DNA of 64,000 nt from Thraustochytrium sp. TN22 (GCA_013306675.1 JABLUY010000096.1:58227-122226), one strand, 5' to 3'; shown: positions 1-10,767, numbered from the stretch's first letter. Translations and numbers: made by a program. The notes: generated from the letters alone by a model not told the origin.

Positions 1-291
1 CCGCATGAAGTGCACCGGCACCTTGAAGCTAATCTCATAGTCCGTCACCACCTTGCGGTCTCCCGCCAGGATCTCCCCCAGATTATGCGACTGCTTCTCC
101 ATCTTATCCGGCGCGCAGTACGGCAGCGAGAAGTACTCATACGTCTCCGTCGGGTTATAGTACGGCCCAATCTTGTTCGCCACCACGCGCACCGGGTCGC
201 CGTCCTTGTACGTGCCGCCCTCGCCCGCCGCCGGCCGCGCGCCCGCCGCCACCAGCGCCGCCACCAGCGCGGCCGCCGCCGCCGCGCGCAT
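1..291 (-). CDS. Transmembrane 9 superfamily (TM9SF/EMP70, nonaspanin) protein, N-terminal part only
   Basis: The complement of 291-1 is a 97-codon open frame starting at an ATG at 291 and running off the left edge. It opens with an Ala/Leu/Val-rich signal peptide of about 23 residues. Then come the landmarks of the TM9SF lumenal domain: YKDGDPVRVVANKIGPY, followed by NPTETYEYFSLPYC, then LGEILAGDRKVVTDYEI. In the family this domain precedes nine membrane segments, and the proteins sit in Golgi and endosomal membranes, where they help sort glycine-rich transmembrane domains. Only the signal peptide and the first part of the lumenal domain are visible; the membrane segments lie outside the window. 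The start is well supported because the signal peptide begins right at this ATG. The gene is divergent from the CTNNBL1 gene across a roughly 890-bp gap. Confidence 0.9.
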   Translation of the reverse strand, partial: MRAAAAAALVAALVAAGARPAAGEGGTYKDGDPVRVVANKIGPYYNPTETYEYFSLPYCAPDKMEKQSHNLGEILAGDRKVVTDYEISFKVPVHFMR

Positions 292-1181
292 CGCGCCCGC
301 CGCGCCCCGCGCCGCCGCGCCCTGCGCCCGCGCCCGCCCGCGCCCGCCCGCGCCCGCCGCCGCCGCCGCGCGCCGCGTTGCCAGCCTGGGTGCGCCTGCC
401 TGCCTGAGACGGCCGCGCGTCGGTTCTCCTTCTTTCTCGCCAGATACTTCAACGCCAACTTGAAGGCAAGTCCAACGTTTTCTGGCCTCCGAAGTCCAAC
501 AGCCGCCGGCCGACTCGGACTCCCCACTGGCCGGGTCTGGCCTCGCGCTGCGCTGCGCCGCCGCCGCCGCCGGCCAGCTGGAGCCGACCGCGGCGCCCGG
601 GACCACTGCAGCCAGACGCGGCCGGAGGTGGCGATGAGGGAGGGCAGCAGGACGAGGACAGGCAGGACCGCAGACTAAAAAACCGCAGACTGCTTCGTGC
701 ACCTGGTGCGACTCGGCATCGATGCGAGCCGCGCTGGAGCACGCCGGAGTGGCCGGCGGAGACGGTGGAGACGCTCGCGGGCTTGTCGCAATGCCGATTG
801 CCAATGCGATCTGAGGCAACGCGCATGCAGGGCAGTGCAGTGCAACGCGATGCGATGCGATGCGATGTGATGTGAGTGCGCATGCGTGAGCGTGCGTGAG
901 CGCGCGTGAGCGCGGGTCATTCTGTGGCGGACGGGAAGGACCATGAGAACCGGCTCGCGTCCGGTGTGCCAGGGCTCCCTGCACAAGCTTGGCAGCGATG
1001 ACGAGGTCCGGAGCCCTGGCAAGGAGGACCCGGTGCGCAAGCATGAAGGCTCGCTGTCAGGCTCTGGTTTGGTTAGTGCTTCTCGGTATGGGTACCGGGT
1101 ACCACCATACATAACTTACCGCTGCACCACTGCACAGGGCTCAAGGCCGTAGCCACACAGCGACGACAAAGCAGAAACGGG
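292..1181. other. Intergenic region between divergent TM9SF and CTNNBL1 genes
   Basis: No protein or RNA gene was recognised. The left third is extremely GC-rich with CCGCGC and GCCCGC runs. Around 848-915 there are short imperfect tandem repeats, first ATGCG(ATGCG)n and then GTGAGCGCGC-like units. The region presumably holds both promoters, but I can point to no defined element. Confidence 0.5.
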
Positions 1182-1309
1182 ATGGGCGACGCGGAGGCGG
1201 TCTTCGTGGCGGCGGAGCGCTTCGATGGCGAGCGGCAGGGCTTCGTGTTCAAGCTCGGCGCGCAGGGCCTCGGGTACTATGAGGACCTGACGGAGCGCGG
1301 GCATGGCAG

Positions 1310-1340
<31 letters not shown>

Positions 1341-2990
1341 CGCAAGCGACCGCGGGAAGCCGCGGCGGGGGACCGCGCGGCGCAGGAGGGCGCGCAGGAG
1401 CTCGTGGAGCTGTCAGCGGCCGGCGTGGCCAAAGCATGCACGCAACTGGCCAATGCGCACCTGGCCAACGTGGAGCTGCGCGCCAAACACGGCGGGCAAG
1501 CAGCCAAGGACCGCGCGGCGGCCGCCGCCCTGGAGCAGGCGGACGCGCAGCTAAGCGCGTTGGTGGAAGGTCTAAAGGCCGTCGCTAGCGAGCCGAAGCT
1601 ATACGAGACAATGGCCTCGGCAGGCGCCGGCGCAAGACTCGTGGAGCTGCTAGCGCACGAGAACGTCGCTGTAGTGGGCGAGGTGCTCGCGCTGCTCAAG
1701 GAGCTGCTCGAGGCCGACACCATGTTGGAGGCGGCCAAGCTGACACGCACGCTACTGGACGCGCTGCTGGACGCGGGCTTGCTCGTCAGCCTGGTGCTCG
1801 CGCTCGAACGCTTCGACGGCGCCTCGGAGGCCGGCGCCAACGGTATCTACAACGTGATGGAGCTTGTTGACGACCTCATCGAGCTGCGCGCGCAGCTCGC
1901 AGACCGCCTTGTTACTGAGACGCCGCTCGTTGACTACCTGCTCGACGCCGTTCAGGCCATCAGCGACGACGATCACCGGCTCTCGTGCACCGAGGTGCTC
2001 AACATTCTCCTCACCACATCGCCCGCGGCACAGAATGGCCTAGCTGACCTGCCGCGGCGAGCGCCGCCCGGTGACCAAGGCGAGGACAACCTGGGGCGGC
2101 TCCTGCAGGCCGTGGACTGCCTCAGCGCTCACGAACCGGCGTCGGCGCAAGAGCAGGAGTACATCGCAAACGTGTACAGCGCGCTGCGCGGCGCCCTGCT
2201 GCCGATGGCGGCGCGGCGTGCCTTCGCGGCGCTCAACGGCTTCCAGCGCATGGTGGCCATCATCCGCCGCCGCCGCTTTGCCTACACCTTCGCGCTACAC
2301 GTCGTCCGCGACGCGCTAGAGGACAGCCCCGACAGCTGCGAGCACCTCGTGCAGGCGGACGGCATCAAGGCCGTCTTCCCGCTCTTCATGGGCCGCGGGC
2401 TCGCCCTCAAGGCCGGCAAAAAGGCGCGCAAGCCGCCGCGCAAGCGCGCCGACCTGGAGGCCGAGGTCACGCGGAATGCCGTCTCCGTCCTCTTCTCGCT
2501 CGTAAGCGGCCTCCCGCGCGGCTCTGTCTCGTACCGGCGCGTGCTGCGCAAGTTCGCCGAGGACGACCGCGAGAAACTTGACCGTCTTGTCGAGCTCTAC
2601 GTGGAGTACCGGAAGCGCCTCGCGCAGACCGACGCTCGCCTCGACCAGGCCCAGGTCGACGACGCGGAGCGCTTCGAGGCGCGCCTGGACGCCGGCCTCG
2701 AGTCCGTGCGCGCCGTCGCGGGTCTTCTCGCGCACCTTTGCACAGCGCCCGACCCGACGCTTCGCGTTCACGTCGAGGCACGCCTACACGAAAACAGGCT
2801 GGACCTGGACGGCGTCGCGCGAGAGCTCGCCGCCTTTGCCGAGGACCTCGCCCCGGGCGCCACCGAGCAAGCGGCCCAAGACGCGGAGGACGGCAAGATG
2901 CAAGCCGAGGCCGGAGCAGACAGCGGCCGCCTATTGCACGCGCAGCTACTCGGGCTGTGCGAGGCGCTCGGCGGCAGGCCGTCAACCTGA
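1182..2990 (+). CDS. CTNNBL1: Beta-catenin-like protein 1 (CTNNBL1), spliceosome-associated armadillo-repeat protein
   Basis: A 602-residue frame beginning at ATG 1182. Family landmarks include LYETMASAGAGARLVELLAH, a helical armadillo body, NGIYNVMELVDDLIELR, DYLLDAVQAISDDD, CTEVLNILLTTS, EQEYIANVYSALRGALLP, the segment FLPLFMGRGLALK-like at about residue 400 (seen as VFPLFMGRGLALK), and the C-terminal KFAEDDREKLDRLVELY stretch. CTNNBL1 (human 563 residues) associates with the PRP19/CDC5L complex and binds nuclear localisation signals. Here an N-terminal extension carries GFVFKLGAQGLGYYEDL, then a Ser/Asn run encoded by AGC/AAC repeats, then a basic RKRPRE stretch that could itself be a nuclear localisation signal. 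The 3' end faces the TBC gene tail to tail with about 146 bp between stop codons. No intron is needed. The assignment is confident; the role of the extension is unknown. Confidence 0.9.
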
Positions 2991-3136
2991 GAGGAGACGA
3001 TGTCGCACCCTGAGAGAAGACGATGTCGCACTGATTTCAGAGGCGCATACCCAAGCAATGACTCAACCCCTGCTAGATTACTTCGTTTTCGCTCAGCTTT
3101 GCATTCGCTTGAATTTGCTTGCTTGCGTTGCCTCGC

Positions 3137-5265
3137 TCATCCGAGGAAGAGGTCGCGCGAGAGACGGCGCACGAGTGCCAACAAGGTGTCTGCGTCGTCG
3201 CGGTGGAGCGAAAAGAGCGTCACCGGGTCATCGCGCGGGTCGTGAAAGCGCAGGACGACGCGACGAAAAGGTTCGCTGGCATCCGCCTTGCGCACCAGGA
3301 TGTGCGATGCCTCAGACAGGTGGCGCGCGTCTAGGAGGCGTACAGCGAGCGGCTCGAGTCGCGCAAGCAACGCGGGCGAGCTGGTGTGCGCAAGCTCCAG
3401 CAGTGGGGCGAGCGGGGCGCCGGGAGGCAAGCCCAAAAAGAAGAGGCGGTAGTGCGCGACGAGCAAAAAGGAGGGCGGCCCGTCCAGGTCCAGGTCGCCG
3501 CCGAGCTGCACGGCGTGCAGCGCCCAGGAAGCCGGGTCAAGCGGACGCAGCAGGCTGAGCGAGAGGAGCGCTCCGCGTGGCAGACCGCTGAGCAGGTGCG
3601 TAGCGTGCGCCGCATTGTCCGGCAGCGTGTTGGAGTAGTCGACTGGCACGGGTGCGTCCGGGGCGCAGAGGACACGCAGAGCGGCGACCTGGGTCTCGGC
3701 TTGCGGGTCGAGGAGGGCAGCGTCGACCGCGCAGGCGGCCGCGTCGGCAATGAGGATGTGCTCCTTGAGCACCTGCAGCTGGTCCCGACGGTGTGCATCC
3801 CGAATGGCCTTCTCATGGCCCAGCGTCTCGGCCGAGAGGCCACCGACGCCGAGCGTGAGCTTGAGCTTGTCCGTCCAGGCCGACGTGGGCGCGGAGGCGC
3901 GTGCGAACCAGGAGCCCAGTCGGGAGGTGGGCACTGGCGACGGCAGCGGCCGGGGCAAATGCTCTGATCCAGCGCCCTCTCCTGGCGGCGCCGCCGCCTG
4001 CGTGGCCGGCCGGGCGCCGCCGGAGGTTGGGCTGTGCGGGAGCTCCTCAGCAAAGGCCTCGTGGATGACGTCCAGCGGCGTGGACGCGCGCAAGACGCGG
4101 GCCTGGTCGCATAAGTGCATGGCATCTGCGGCCGGGATGCGCGCCACGGCGGCCCTGAGCACCGCGAGAAAGCGCTGCGGCGTGGTGGTCGGGCCCTCCT
4201 CGTCGTCGACGCGCGGCGCGAGGATGGCGTCGCGGCAGCTAATGAGCAGCGCCAGCATCGCATAGACAGCCAGCGGTCCGCGCGGGTCGCAGCCGTCCCA
4301 GACGCCGGTGAGGGGCGAATCGGTTGCAGGGCCGTCGTCGCCGTTGGCCTCCGGGCAGGAGTCCTCAATGAGCAGGTCCCAGATCGTCAGCAGCGAGGTG
4401 ACGGCGACCTCACCTGCAAAGGCGCAGCGCCACCAGCGCCAAGGAATGACGGCCTGCGTGGGCCCAATACTTCGCACGTGCGCCGCGAGCTCCACGTCGT
4501 GCATTTGCATTGTGAGCTCCAGGAGCTTGGCGCGCTTGCGCAAAATGGCTGGCACGAGCGCCGAGTCGTCCGGGAACTGCAGCAGCAGCACGCGCTTGCG
4601 GCGCAGCTCCTGCACAAGCGGCGCGACGGAGAAAGGCGAGAGCTTGAGCGCGGGCGACGCGAGCACCAGGACCACGTCTGCGATGCCGGGGTCGCAGAGG
4701 GAGATGTCCAGGTCGAAGGCGCGCACCACAACGCGCGTCTGCATCTGGACCTCCACGTGGAGGTCCTCCGCGCCACGCAGAAGGCCGTCCAGGTCCTCGT
4801 CCTGCGCCTCGAGCCGCCGCTGCTCCTCGGCTAGAGCCTCGTGCCGCAGGACAGCCGCGTCCGTCATGGCCGAAAGCACGCTCTGCTCGTCCTCGGGCGT
4901 CGTCGGCGGCGGTGCCTGGCCTCGGCGCGAAGCGGCGCGCACATCCTCTCCTGCGTGCAGCAGACGGCACCAAACATCCGCGCGCAGGCGCGCCGGCACG
5001 CGGCCCGCGCGCTTGCACAACGAGAGCACCTCGCGTGCGCTGCTGGAGCTGTCCTCCTGGGCCAGCGCCGCCTGCAGCCGCGCCACCGCATCAGACTCGT
5101 CCTCAGGATCCACCTCGAAGCGCGCTTCCGCCTCACGCACCAGCGCCTTGGCTTGCACGTGGTGCTTGCCGGTCGGGCTACGGCCGTCCTCGTCCATGAG
5201 CCAGTCCAGGAAGTCGTCCGCCGTGCGTGACGCCTTGGCCGTCAGGACCGACGGCGACAACTGCG

Positions 5266-5299
<34 letters not shown>

Positions 5300-5671
5300 G
5301 GCCGCCGCCCCCGTCGAAGGCTTCTGCGCGGCCTTGCCGTGGTCCGCCTCGCCACCAGCGCTGGGCTGAGGGCTCAGCGTGAGTTGCTCGTCGTCCTCAT
5401 CCTCGTCCTCGTCCGCATCCTCGTCGACCGCGGCAGTCGCGTCGCGCCCGGCTCGCGTGCCTTCGCCGCTGGTGCTGCCTGCAACGTCTTCGTCCTCGTC
5501 CTCGTGCAGAAAGGCCAGCACCGGGTCGTCGTCCGCAACGATGCCGGCCAGCGCGCCGGCCTCGAAGGCATCGCGCGGCAGGCCCACCTCCTCCAGCAGC
5601 TGCAAGAAGTCGTCGTCCTCCTCCTCCTGCGTGCCGCTCGCGCCCTCTGCGCGCCCGCCGGCCCCGGGCAT
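3137..5671 (-). CDS. TBC-domain protein resembling TBC1D23
   Basis: An 844-residue frame from the ATG at 5671. An upstream in-frame ATG at 5938 would add 89 Cys/Ser-rich residues; I prefer 5671 because the protein then starts at an acidic segment. The first ~220 residues are acidic with runs of Asp/Glu and a Gln-Glu repeat. A degenerate TBC (Rab-GAP) fold follows: GRVPARLRADVWCRLL, a divergent middle, then AVIPWRWWRCAFAGEV and TSLLTIWDLLIEDSC. I see no clear catalytic Arg-finger motif, which would agree with TBC1D23, a catalytically inactive member that tethers endosome-derived vesicles at golgins. The last ~120 residues (FLLVAHYRLFFLGLPPG onwards) resemble the PH-like C-terminal domain of TBC1D23. 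A rhodanese segment may be present (FDLDISLCDPG region). The gene is divergent from TOP6A. The family is likely, the exact orthology less so. Confidence 0.55.
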
Positions 5672-6126
5672 TGGACGAAGCGCGGAGCGTGCGGAGCTTG
5701 GAGCGTGGACCAGGTTTGCGAGCGAGAAGGAGGTCAGCGAGGCGGCGGCCTCGTCACAGCCAGTGTCAGAGCCACTGCACCAAGCACAATGCAACCACGA
5801 AAAGAGAACGCGATGCGGCTTTGTAACGATTGCGGTGGGCGCCTTGGACGCAAGCGGAGGCTGCCTCGTGGACCAGAAAAGCCGGCTGCTGGTCCTCTCG
5901 ATCATCTTGCACAGCTCGCTCGCGCACTTGTCAAACACAATACGCCAGCAAAATCGTGACCGTGCAAGACATCTGGCCGGCTCGTCGGCTTCTTCAAGAA
6001 ACTGAACTCAAGTTGACAGTGAATTGATTGTGAGGGTCGTACCCTACCTTACTTACGGTTGGTAATAAGGCATTCGTGCTCTGATGATGGTGGTGATCGC
6101 GGTGGTCCTGGTCGTCGTTCTGGTCG
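5672..6126. other. Divergent intergenic region, TBC-like / TOP6A
   Basis: This shared upstream region is less GC-rich than the flanking genes. It may include extra N-terminal codons of the TBC-like gene up to 5938. No RNA gene or defined promoter motif was recognised. Confidence 0.4.
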
Positions 6127-7506
6127 ATGCCGCGCCTAACGACTGCGGCCTGGCAAAGCCGCAAGGTCGGCGCGATGGCGGGCGGCGCGGAGGGCAAGCG
6201 CGCACGGGGCGCGGGGCGCGCGGGGCGGCCGTCGTCGCCGTCGTCGTTGTCTTCGTCGTCGTCGTCGTCGTCGCCGCCGCCGCGGGCGAGCGGGCATGGG
6301 CGCGCAAGCAAGAAGGCGCGGCAAGGCGGCGAGGAGGGCAGCAAGCTGGAGGAGCTGCGCACGGAGCTGCGGCACAAGGTGGACCGAGAAGCAGCGAGCC
6401 TGGACGACCTGGAGCTACCGGGCGAGGTCATGGAGGTGAAGGTGATGCAGGAGGAGGATGTGATGGTGCGCATCGAGCGCCTGGCCGTGGACCTGGTGCG
6501 CAGCGTGCTGCGCGGGCAGGGGTTCGTGTTCAAGATCCCAAGCCGCGCCGAGAGCAGCCAAATGTACGTGCCGGAGCTCGACCGTATCGTGCTCAAGGCG
6601 GACCGCATCGTGGAGCGCAAGTTCGCGAGCACGCAGTCGGTGTGGCGCACGACCATCATCACGCGCGTGATCCAGCTGGTGCACAACATTTTGCAGCGCG
6701 GCATTCACATCACGAAGCGCGATCTCTTCTACACAGACGTGAAGCTGTTCAAGGAGCAGACGCAGACCGACAAGGTGCTGGACGACATCTCGGTCATGCT
6801 CGGCTGCACGCGCACGAGCCTGAACGTGGTGGCGTCCGAAAAGGGCGTGGTGGTGGGCGACCTTCTTTTCAAGGAGCACGGCGACGAGATCGACTGTTCC
6901 AAGCTGGGCATCGGCGGCAAGGGCATTCCGCCCATGATCGACCGCGTCACGGACATTCGATCGTCGGCCAAGTTCATCCTGCTCGTGGAGAAGGACGCCG
7001 CCTTCATGCGGCTGTCCGAGGACCGCTTTTACAACCGCATGAAGTGTATCATCATCACTGCGCGTGGCCAGCCGGACGTGGCGAGCCGCATGTTCTTGCG
7101 GCGGCTACGCACGGAGCTGCAGATTCCAGTGCTTGCGCTCGTCGACAGCGACCCGTACGGGCTCAAGATCCTCTCTGTATACATGAGCGGGTCCAAGAAC
7201 ATGTCGTACGACTCCAACTCGCTGACCTGTCCGGACATTAAGTGGCTCGGCGTGCGGCCCTCGGACCTCGACACGTACAAGATCCCGCCCGAGTGCCGCC
7301 TCGATCTGTCCGATACCGATCGTAAGACGGGCGAGGCCCTGCTGCAGGAGGACTTCATCAAGAAGAATCCGGAGTGGGTCCGGGAGCTCAAGCTCATGCT
7401 CAAGACCAAGCAAAAGGCCGAGATCCAGGCACTCTCCACCTTTGGCTTTCAATTCCTCACCGAAAAGTACCTGCCGGAGAAGATCGCTCGCGGTGACTGG
7501 CTCTGA
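6127..7506 (+). CDS. TOP6A: DNA topoisomerase VI subunit A-like protein (SPO11-3/TOP6A type)
   Basis: A 459-residue frame from ATG 6127; a second in-frame ATG at 6175 (MAGG) is an equally good start. The first ~80 residues are low complexity (Ser, Arg, Lys). The 5Y-CAP domain contains [15 protein letters not shown] with catalytic-type Tyr202, followed by [18 protein letters not shown] and EKGVVVGDL. The Toprim domain shows [11 protein letters not shown] (Glu288) and [17 protein letters not shown] (Asp340, Asp342), then [25 protein letters not shown] and the C-terminal [17 protein letters not shown]. These blocks match the SPO11-3/TOP6A group, which in plants works with TOP6B in somatic topoisomerase VI and endoreduplication. 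They fit that group better than meiotic SPO11-1/2. All catalytic residues are present. No TOP6B partner lies in the window. The gene ends tail to tail with glucosidase II beta about 127 bp away, across a pyrimidine-rich spacer that starts with CTCAA repeats. Confidence 0.92.
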   Translation: MPRLTTAAWQSRKVGAMAGGAEGKRARGAGRAGRPSSPSSLSSSSSSSSPPPRASGHGRASKKARQGGEEGSKLEELRTELRHKVDREAASLDDLELPGEVMEVKVMQEEDVMVRIERLAVDLVRSVLRGQGFVFKIPSRAESSQMYVPELDRIVLKADRIVERKFASTQSVWRTTIITRVIQLVHNILQRGIHITKRDLFYTDVKLFKEQTQTDKVLDDISVMLGCTRTSLNVVASEKGVVVGDLLFKEHGDEIDCSKLGIGGKGIPPMIDRVTDIRSSAKFILLVEKDAAFMRLSEDRFYNRMKCIIITARGQPDVASRMFLRRLRTELQIPVLALVDSDPYGLKILSVYMSGSKNMSYDSNSLTCPDIKWLGVRPSDLDTYKIPPECRLDLSDTDRKTGEALLQEDFIKKNPEWVRELKLMLKTKQKAEIQALSTFGFQFLTEKYLPEKIARGDWL

Positions 7507-7633
7507 CGGACAACTCAACTCAACTCAACTCATGTTTCACTTTTTCTTCTTCTTCTTCATTCACTCTTTTTGGGGGGGGTTGTCCTTTTATCCCTGGTCA
7601 GCAAAAGCATGCCAGTGCATGCAAAGATGCGAC

Positions 7634-9190
7634 TCAGCAGGCGGCCGGCGAGGTGAAGCGGACGACGTAAGTGCAGGCGGAGGGCTCGGTGACGCTGAGA
7701 ATGTCCTCTTGCGCGCCGCACGAGGTGTGCACGGTGAGCGAGCGCGCAGGGCCGTTCCAGCACTTTTGCCCGTTCGTGAAGGAAAAGGTGCGGTAGTCCG
7801 AGTCGGCCTGGAAACCGGCCCAGGAGCCCAGGCTGGTCTTGTCCTGTTTGGCGCTGCCGTACATGCAGAATTCGTACTTGTACTTGTCGGCTTTGGTGGA
7901 AAAGCACTTGTCGGCGAGCGCGTACCACTGGTTGTCCCGGCCGTAGTCACGAGGCGGCTCCTTCTCGCGATCGCGCAGCTGCTTCTCCTTGTCGCGCACG
8001 AGGCGCTCTGCGTCCTTGAGCGTGCTGCGGGCGTCCTTGAGATCCGCTGCGGCGCTCGAGTCCTCTGACGGATCGGCGTCCGCCCAGCGGGGCCGCGGCT
8101 CGGCGCCAGCGCTGGACCCGTCGAGGCCAACTTCGAGCTCCTGCGTGGCATCTTCGTCCGCGTCGCCGTCCTCCGCATCGAGAGGATCGAGGCCCAGCGC
8201 GGTCTCGACGAGGCCGACGAGCGCGGAGCCCGCGTCGACCTCCGCCGCGAGATCGATGAGCAGGCGCACAAGGTCCTCGCGCGAGAAGCGGTCGAGCTGG
8301 AGGCCGGCGGCACGGGTCGCGCGCAGCGAGTGCTGCACGAGCTTGCGGTGCTCCTTCTGCGCGGCCTCCATTTCGGAGACGATGCGACGCGCCTCGTCCT
8401 GAGCAGCGCGCAGCGACTCGAGCTCGTCTCGCAGCGGCTGAATTTCGTCTTGAGCGTTCGCGTCGGTGTTCGCGAGCTCCTTGGCGGCGGTGGCCACGTA
8501 CTCGGCACGCTTGGCGAGGCCCACCTCGCGCAGACGCTTGATGCGGGCCATGTCGCTGCGGTAGGCCTCGCCGTCTTCGCGGCAGGTGTCCTTGCACGTT
8601 CCGGGCGCCTCGTCGGAGCCGTCGCAGCAGTCGCAAATGCCGTCGCCGACGCGCGCGGCAGGGATGAGCTCCCCGCGGTAGCCCTCGTTAGCGCAGTAGA
8701 AGCGCGGCTGCGGCGCCAGGCCGCTGCAGGCGCTCGTTCCGGGCTCATCCGCACCGTCGTCGCAGTCGCAGTAGTCGTCGTTGACCTTCTCCACGTCCAG
8801 GTCGCGCGCCCCGCCGTCGCACGTGAACCTGAGGCCGTCGTACCGCTCCGCGTCGACGCCGGCCACGCCGCGCACCTCGCTGCGGCGCAGGTCGTCGGCC
8901 CCATCCTGCGCGCCCTGCTGCCCCATCTGCTGCTGCTGCTGCTGCTGCCGCCGCTGCTGCTGCCGCTCGGCCGCCATGAGCTCGTCCAGGCGCAGGGCGT
9001 CGGCCTCGGTCATGGCCAGGTCGGCCTGGCTGTCGCCGCCGCCGAAGAGCCACCCGCCGCGCGCCGCGGGCGCGCTCAGCAGCGCGACCGCGGCCGCCCA
9101 GGCCAGGGCCCGCGCCCGCGCCCGCGCCCGCGCCATGCTCGCCGCCCGCGCAGCAGAGCCCCGACGCGGCGCCGTTGCCCGTCTGTTCAT
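7634..9190 (-). CDS. PRKCSH: Glucosidase II beta subunit (PRKCSH-like), ER glycoprotein quality control
   Basis: A 518-residue frame from ATG 9190. An internal ATG at 9136 starts a compact signal peptide (MARARARARALAWAAAVALL) and may be the true start. A Gln-rich linker follows, then the Cys-rich LDL-receptor-A-like pair: VNDDYCDCDDGADEPGTSAC and VGDGICDCCDGSDEAPGTC. Next comes a long charged coiled coil, an acidic linker, and a C-terminal MRH domain (NQWYALADKCFS, KYEFCMYGSAKQD, GQKCWNGPARSL, HTSCGAQEDILSVTEP). The beta subunit binds mannose through the MRH domain and holds the catalytic alpha subunit in the ER, where the complex trims glucose from N-glycans. The protein ends in FTSPAAC with no HDEL or KDEL tail, although animal homologues carry HDEL. 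Heterodimerisation, or retention through alpha, would be needed for ER residence. The gene is divergent from the chitobiase gene, with only 69 bp between start codons. Confidence 0.93.
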   Translation of the reverse strand: MNRRATAPRRGSAARAASMARARARARALAWAAAVALLSAPAARGGWLFGGGDSQADLAMTEADALRLDELMAAERQQQRRQQQQQQQMGQQGAQDGADDLRRSEVRGVAGVDAERYDGLRFTCDGGARDLDVEKVNDDYCDCDDGADEPGTSACSGLAPQPRFYCANEGYRGELIPAARVGDGICDCCDGSDEAPGTCKDTCREDGEAYRSDMARIKRLREVGLAKRAEYVATAAKELANTDANAQDEIQPLRDELESLRAAQDEARRIVSEMEAAQKEHRKLVQHSLRATRAAGLQLDRFSREDLVRLLIDLAAEVDAGSALVGLVETALGLDPLDAEDGDADEDATQELEVGLDGSSAGAEPRPRWADADPSEDSSAAADLKDARSTLKDAERLVRDKEKQLRDREKEPPRDYGRDNQWYALADKCFSTKADKYKYEFCMYGSAKQDKTSLGSWAGFQADSDYRTFSFTNGQKCWNGPARSLTVHTSCGAQEDILSVTEPSACTYVVRFTSPAAC

Positions 9191-9259
9191 TCATGAGCAG
9201 GTCGGGGTGACTCGACGACGCCTCGGAACCCGAACACGAAGAGCGGCCTCGCCGTGCTC

Positions 9260-9316
9260 ATGGCCACGCCGCCGCCGCCGACGCCGCTGCTGGCGCCGGT
9301 GCAGGTGCAGGTGCAG

Positions 9317-9347
<31 letters not shown>

Positions 9348-10420
9348 CGGACGGCGTCCACGGTGCCTGCCCGTGCTCGGACCCGGGCCTGTGCGCGCCG
9401 GTGGGCGGCGGGGCGCCGCTGCGCGAGCAGGAGGTGATGGGCTTCGTGCTGGGCCACGCGCCGCCCCGCTGGGACCGCGTCACCACGGTGGCCTGGGCCG
9501 AGACGGCGCCGCGCGAGGCGCTCTGCGAGGCGCACCGCCGCGGCGTCAAGTTCATCGCGGACCCGGGCCGTATCTTCGCCGCGCCCATCGACACGGCCAA
9601 CTCGACGGCACACTACGCCTGGGCGCAAGGGCTGCTGCGAGCCGTGCAGGAACGCTTCCTGGACGGCGTCGTCTTCGATGAGGAGCGGCCCGTGCCCGTT
9701 GGCGGCGCAGAGGCCGCCAACTACGCTGCGCTCGTGGCCGCCACGCGCGACGTTCTGCACGAGGCCAATCCGGGCTACCAGGTGGTCGTGGCCGTGGCCT
9801 GGTCGCCTGACGCCATCGACCTGCGCGGCTACGACTACGCGGCGCTGGCGCGCGCCAGCGACGCGCTCTACGTCATGGACTACGACACGCAGTCTTGGAT
9901 CTTTGGACCGTGCATTGCCGCCGCGAACGCGCCCTACTTTGGCGCTCTCCACGGCATCCGGCGGTACCTGGACCTTGGCATCCGCCCCGACCAGCTCGTG
10001 CTCGGCGTGCCATGGTATGGCTACCGCTACCCGTGCCTGCCAGGCACGCTGCCCGACGCGCGCTTCTGCCCCATCAAGTCGGTGCCCTTTCGTGGCATCA
10101 ACTGTAGTGACGCGGCCGGACGCGAGCTCGACTATGACTTGGTGCTGGACCGCTTTCGCCGGTTTGCCACCACGCCCGTCCACGTCGACGATAATCAGCT
10201 TGCGCCCTACTTCAACACGCTTGAGGACGGCGTTGTCGTCCAGTATCATTACGACGACCCCCCCAGCTTACGCCTCAAGTTCCAGCTCGCGCGTGACCAC
10301 CGTCTTCGTGGCGTCGGCCCGTACCGCTTCGACATGACCTCGGACGCGGACGTGTGGGCCTCCTTTGATGCCTTTCTCGAACCCACCACCGTCCCTGTCG
10401 ACGTCACGTTAGTCTCATGA
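9260..10420 (+). CDS. CTBS: Di-N-acetylchitobiase-like GH18 glycosidase, secreted or lysosomal
   Basis: A 386-residue frame from ATG 9260. After a Pro-rich start and a Val/Gln repeat comes a poly-Leu signal peptide ending near VHGACPCSDPGLC. The GH18 barrel shows LDGVVFDEERP, in which the DxxxxDxE signature is kept (Asp135, Asp140, catalytic Glu142). It also shows VVVAVAWSPDAIDLRGYDY, LYVMDYDTQSWIFGPC, AAANAPYFGAL, LVLGVPWYGYRYPC, PFRGINCSDAAGREL and LRGVGPYRFDM. These blocks follow mammalian lysosomal chitobiase closely. That enzyme removes GlcNAc from the reducing end of chitobiose-containing glycan fragments. The Cys residues expected for disulfides are present. The next gene downstream is on the same strand about 780 bp away. 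Confidence 0.9.
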
Positions 10421-10575
10421 CAAACGAGCGAGAGCTTTCCTTTGCAAGTCTGCCTGTGAGCCCTCAGCTGCCTCGTCCCGAGCCCGTACGCAAACGCAAA
10501 CGCCTTTCCGCCCTCAACCCGTACGCAGACGCGGACGCAAGCGAAGAAACTCTGCATTGCCAGCGAGCGTCGTGG

Positions 10576-10767
10576 TCAGTCATGGCGACATCCATCAAGC
10601 CTCACGCTCCAGAGCACGTCGCCTCGCCGCATAGATCGCCGCGACGCCACCCGGAGTGTGCATCGTCCTCTCTCAAACCCCAGCTTGATCCCCTTGTCCT
10701 TGTCCACGTCGGAGCCCTGCAGGTGCCACTCGCCCCGCAGGTCCCTGGCGATGATGCGATGCGCCTT
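10576..10767 (-). other. Exon-like open segment of unknown family with an upstream splice-acceptor-like sequence
   Basis: On the complement, 10767-10576 is a 64-codon open stretch ending in TGA. It reads KAHRIIARDLRGEWHLQ, then GSDVDKDKGIKLGF, with the strong C/G third-position preference of the neighbouring genes over its first half. It has no ATG at its left end and lies just after an in-frame stop, but the preceding bases are TGGTTCTGCTCTGCAG, a good 3' splice-site shape. It could be the last exon of an otherwise lost or unrecognised gene, a pseudogene fragment, or chance. I do not recognise the family. The rest of the 10421-11198 gap is featureless, and its right half is a run of GCGGGC-type repeats. 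Confidence 0.3.
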
